Part shown: positions 18,657 through 18,916 of the stretch, piece after piece
Layout: every line of letters begins with the position of its first letter
Numbering within the stretch: position 1 is the stretch's first letter
Assembly (NCBI GenBank): GCA_027600665.1
Contig: JADGJL010000529.1
Span: 1 to 18,916 of the forward strand
Direction of reading: 5' to 3'
DNA: 18,916 nucleotides
Source of the DNA: Irineochytrium annulatum
Lineage: Eukaryota > Chytridiomycota > Chytridiomycetes > Chytridiales > Chytridiaceae
Translations under genes and position numbers: made by a program
The notes under the pieces: generated by a model
Databases searched by the model: none
What the model saw: only the letters and a program-made list of their open reading frames with translations
Told to the model about the DNA's origin: nothing

Positions 18657-18916
18657 TCAACGAATAACAACCCCGCACCCCTCCAACATCTTCAGCCTCA
18701 CGCCCCCCTGTTTCTCCTCGCTCACATCCTTGAGCCCGCTCAATAACACCGCCAGACTCCCACACAGCGCCACGCAATGCACCAGATCCAGCCTCTTCCG
18801 CGTCTCATTTGGGTATCCCCTTCGGATATCCTTTAAAGAGCGCTCGACGGTCGCCAAGGGTTGGTCGATGTCCCATTTGAAGGTGGATGAACCCGGTGTG
18901 GAGGCGGATGGGGAGG
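18657..18916 (-). CDS. 3' end of a minus-strand gene running off the window
   Basis: On the minus strand the frame is open from the window edge (first full codon at 18914) to a TGA at 18659-18657, giving 85 residues. The visible part runs from a Ser/Pro/Thr-rich stretch into FKWDIDQPLATVERSLKD, a charged segment (RRGYPNETRKR), a hydrophobic helix (LVHCVALCGSLAVLLSGL) and a basic tail ending CGVVIR. This looks more like a folded protein end than a random frame, and GC rises here as in the other genes. I cannot name the family. An intron acceptor could lie within it, so its left part may not all be coding. No in-frame ATG is present, which fits a 5'-truncated gene. Confidence 0.45.
   Translation of the reverse strand, partial: SPSASTPGSSTFKWDIDQPLATVERSLKDIRRGYPNETRKRLDLVHCVALCGSLAVLLSGLKDVSEEKQGGVRLKMLEGCGVVIR

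Noticed and set aside
1..18916. Search for a multi-gene defence, biosynthetic or mobile system
   Set aside because: Genes lie on mixed strands with spacers of about 0.9 to 2.5 kb and have unrelated roles. No transposase, integrase, reverse transcriptase, toxin-antitoxin pair, repeat array or biosynthetic core enzyme was seen.

Overview
The window looks like nuclear DNA of a filamentous or zoosporic fungus, probably an early-diverging one such as a chytrid. Protein-coding genes contain short GT-AG introns (58 to 114 nt). Coding DNA is GC-rich, gene-poor spacers are AT-rich, and long Ser/Pro/Thr-rich disordered tails dominate the proteins. The gene content also fits: a fungal-type SWIRM protein, a PASK/PIM-like kinase with a loaded hinge, and a BLH-type metallo-beta-lactamase-fold enzyme. 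The lineage call is inference. There is no rRNA, convincing tRNA, transposon, CRISPR array or operon.

Layout, left to right. 1-118: GC-rich edge, possibly the start of a minus-strand gene. 1158-3585 (+): a two-exon, about 789-residue protein with four CxxC pairs and a C-terminal region that may be GNAT-like. 3586-5106: AT-rich convergent spacer. 5107-7167 (-): a three-exon SWIRM-domain protein whose whole SWIRM domain lies on the last exon. 7261-8188: divergent promoter region. 8189-9373 (+): a three-exon metallo-beta-lactamase-fold enzyme with a probable mitochondrial presequence. 9374-10829: spacer with one doubtful 251-codon frame. 10830-12433 (+): a two-exon CAMK-group Ser/Thr kinase. 12434-14936: long spacer with a GATC-rich repeat cluster. 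14937-17330 (+): a single-exon, unrecognised, low-complexity 797-residue protein. 17331-18656: spacer. 18657-18916 (-): the 3' end of a gene running off the right edge.

All intron calls were read from splice-site sequence and then checked for frame. Each proposed splice restores a frame that continues recognisable or uninterrupted protein, and every summed CDS length is a multiple of three. No functional pathway links the neighbours: this reads as ordinary fungal gene order with two regulatory-type proteins (SWIRM protein, kinase), one sulfur-metabolism-type enzyme and two poorly characterised proteins. I see no strong evidence for a new multi-gene system. The items most worth a second look are the cysteine-cluster protein, the low-complexity insert in the kinase hinge, the intron that cuts the metal-binding motif of the MBL enzyme, and the palindromic GATC/CATCCCTGAT cluster near 13.4-13.6 kb.
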